A stretch of DNA of 64,000 nucleotides, taken from positions 258,224 to 322,223 of the forward strand of contig CANMWG010000002.1 in the NCBI GenBank assembly GCA_947501555.1, read 5' to 3'. Origin of the DNA: an uncultured Paracoccaceae bacterium (GTDB lineage: Bacteria; Pseudomonadota; Alphaproteobacteria; Rhodobacterales; Rhodobacteraceae). The position numbers and the translations under genes were made by a program. The notes below the pieces were generated by a model that saw nothing but the letters and a program-made list of their open reading frames with translations, was not told the DNA's origin and did not search any database. Positions 63,738 to 64,000 of the stretch are shown here, piece by piece. Position 1 is the first letter of the stretch, and each line of letters begins with the position of its first letter.

Positions 63738-64000
63738 ATGATGCCCCCACGTGATCCCGCGCAAGCGATTGAACGTACCCTGCGCGAAGAGTGGGGGCGC
63801 ATCCTGTCTGCCCTGACCAAATCCTTGGGCGATCTGCAATTGGCCGAGGATTGCCTGCAAGACGCCATCACCCGCGCGATGGAGGTCTGGCCCACTAAGG
63901 GCCTGCCCGACAGCCCGGCCGCGTGGTTGATCAGCACAGCCCGCAGACGTGCCATTGATCTGTTTCGGCGCGACGCCCGTTGGGCCGCGCGGGTACCGGA
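63738..64000 (+). CDS. ECF sigma factor (ECF42-like), N-terminal part (runs off window)
   Basis: IERTLREEWGRILSALTKSLGDLQLAEDCLQDAITRAMEVWPTKGLPDSPAAWLISTARRRAIDLFRRDARW. Confidence 0.85.
   Translation, partial: MMPPRDPAQAIERTLREEWGRILSALTKSLGDLQLAEDCLQDAITRAMEVWPTKGLPDSPAAWLISTARRRAIDLFRRDARWAARVP

Noticed and set aside
1-64000. CRISPR array, prophage or intact IS element
   Set aside because: No regularly spaced repeat array, no phage structural genes and no transposase or integrase ORF were seen on either strand.

Overview
The window is chromosomal DNA whose gene content and protein sequences look like the Roseobacter group of Rhodobacterales. It holds an almost complete informational mega-cluster on the minus strand. 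In transcription order this is tuf2, trnW(CCA), secE, nusG, rplK, rplA, rplJ, rplL, rpoB, rpoC, rpsL, rpsG, fusA, tuf1, rpsJ, rplC, rplD, rplW, rplB, rpsS, rplV, rpsC, rplP, rpmC, rpsQ, rplN, rplX, rplE, rpsN, rpsH, rplF, rplR, rpsE, rpmD, rplO, secY, adk, rpsM, rpsK, rpoA, rplQ. The informational genes are ordinary. The unusual part is how often the cluster is interrupted: accessory genes sit at about eleven junctions, several inside classically contiguous operons (rpmC|rplP, rplB|rplW, rplO|rpmD, rplA|rplJ, rplL|rpoB, fusA|tuf). The most interesting observations are: (1) a decayed third tuf 3' end with its own terminator; (2) a duplicated rpsJ promoter/leader beside trnW that has lost its -10, with a candidate structured S10 leader RNA supported by a compensating wobble pair; (3) two tuf copies with an apparently identical tract of about 1.24 kb; (4) about 150-bp imperfect direct repeats flanking an ABM-MarR cassette; (5) several families of palindromic repeats placed directly after r-protein stop codons; (6) an orphan AT-richer P-loop ATPase (candidate defence gene) beside a DUF2200 gene relic; (7) a Rieske-like protein with a noncanonical second cluster motif paired with cytochrome b561; (8) a PAS-GGDEF-EAL gene inside rplKAJL; (9) a lipoprotein gene overlapping the fusA stop codon. 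No CRISPR array, prophage or intact transposase was seen. All family names come from reading protein motifs, not from database searches.
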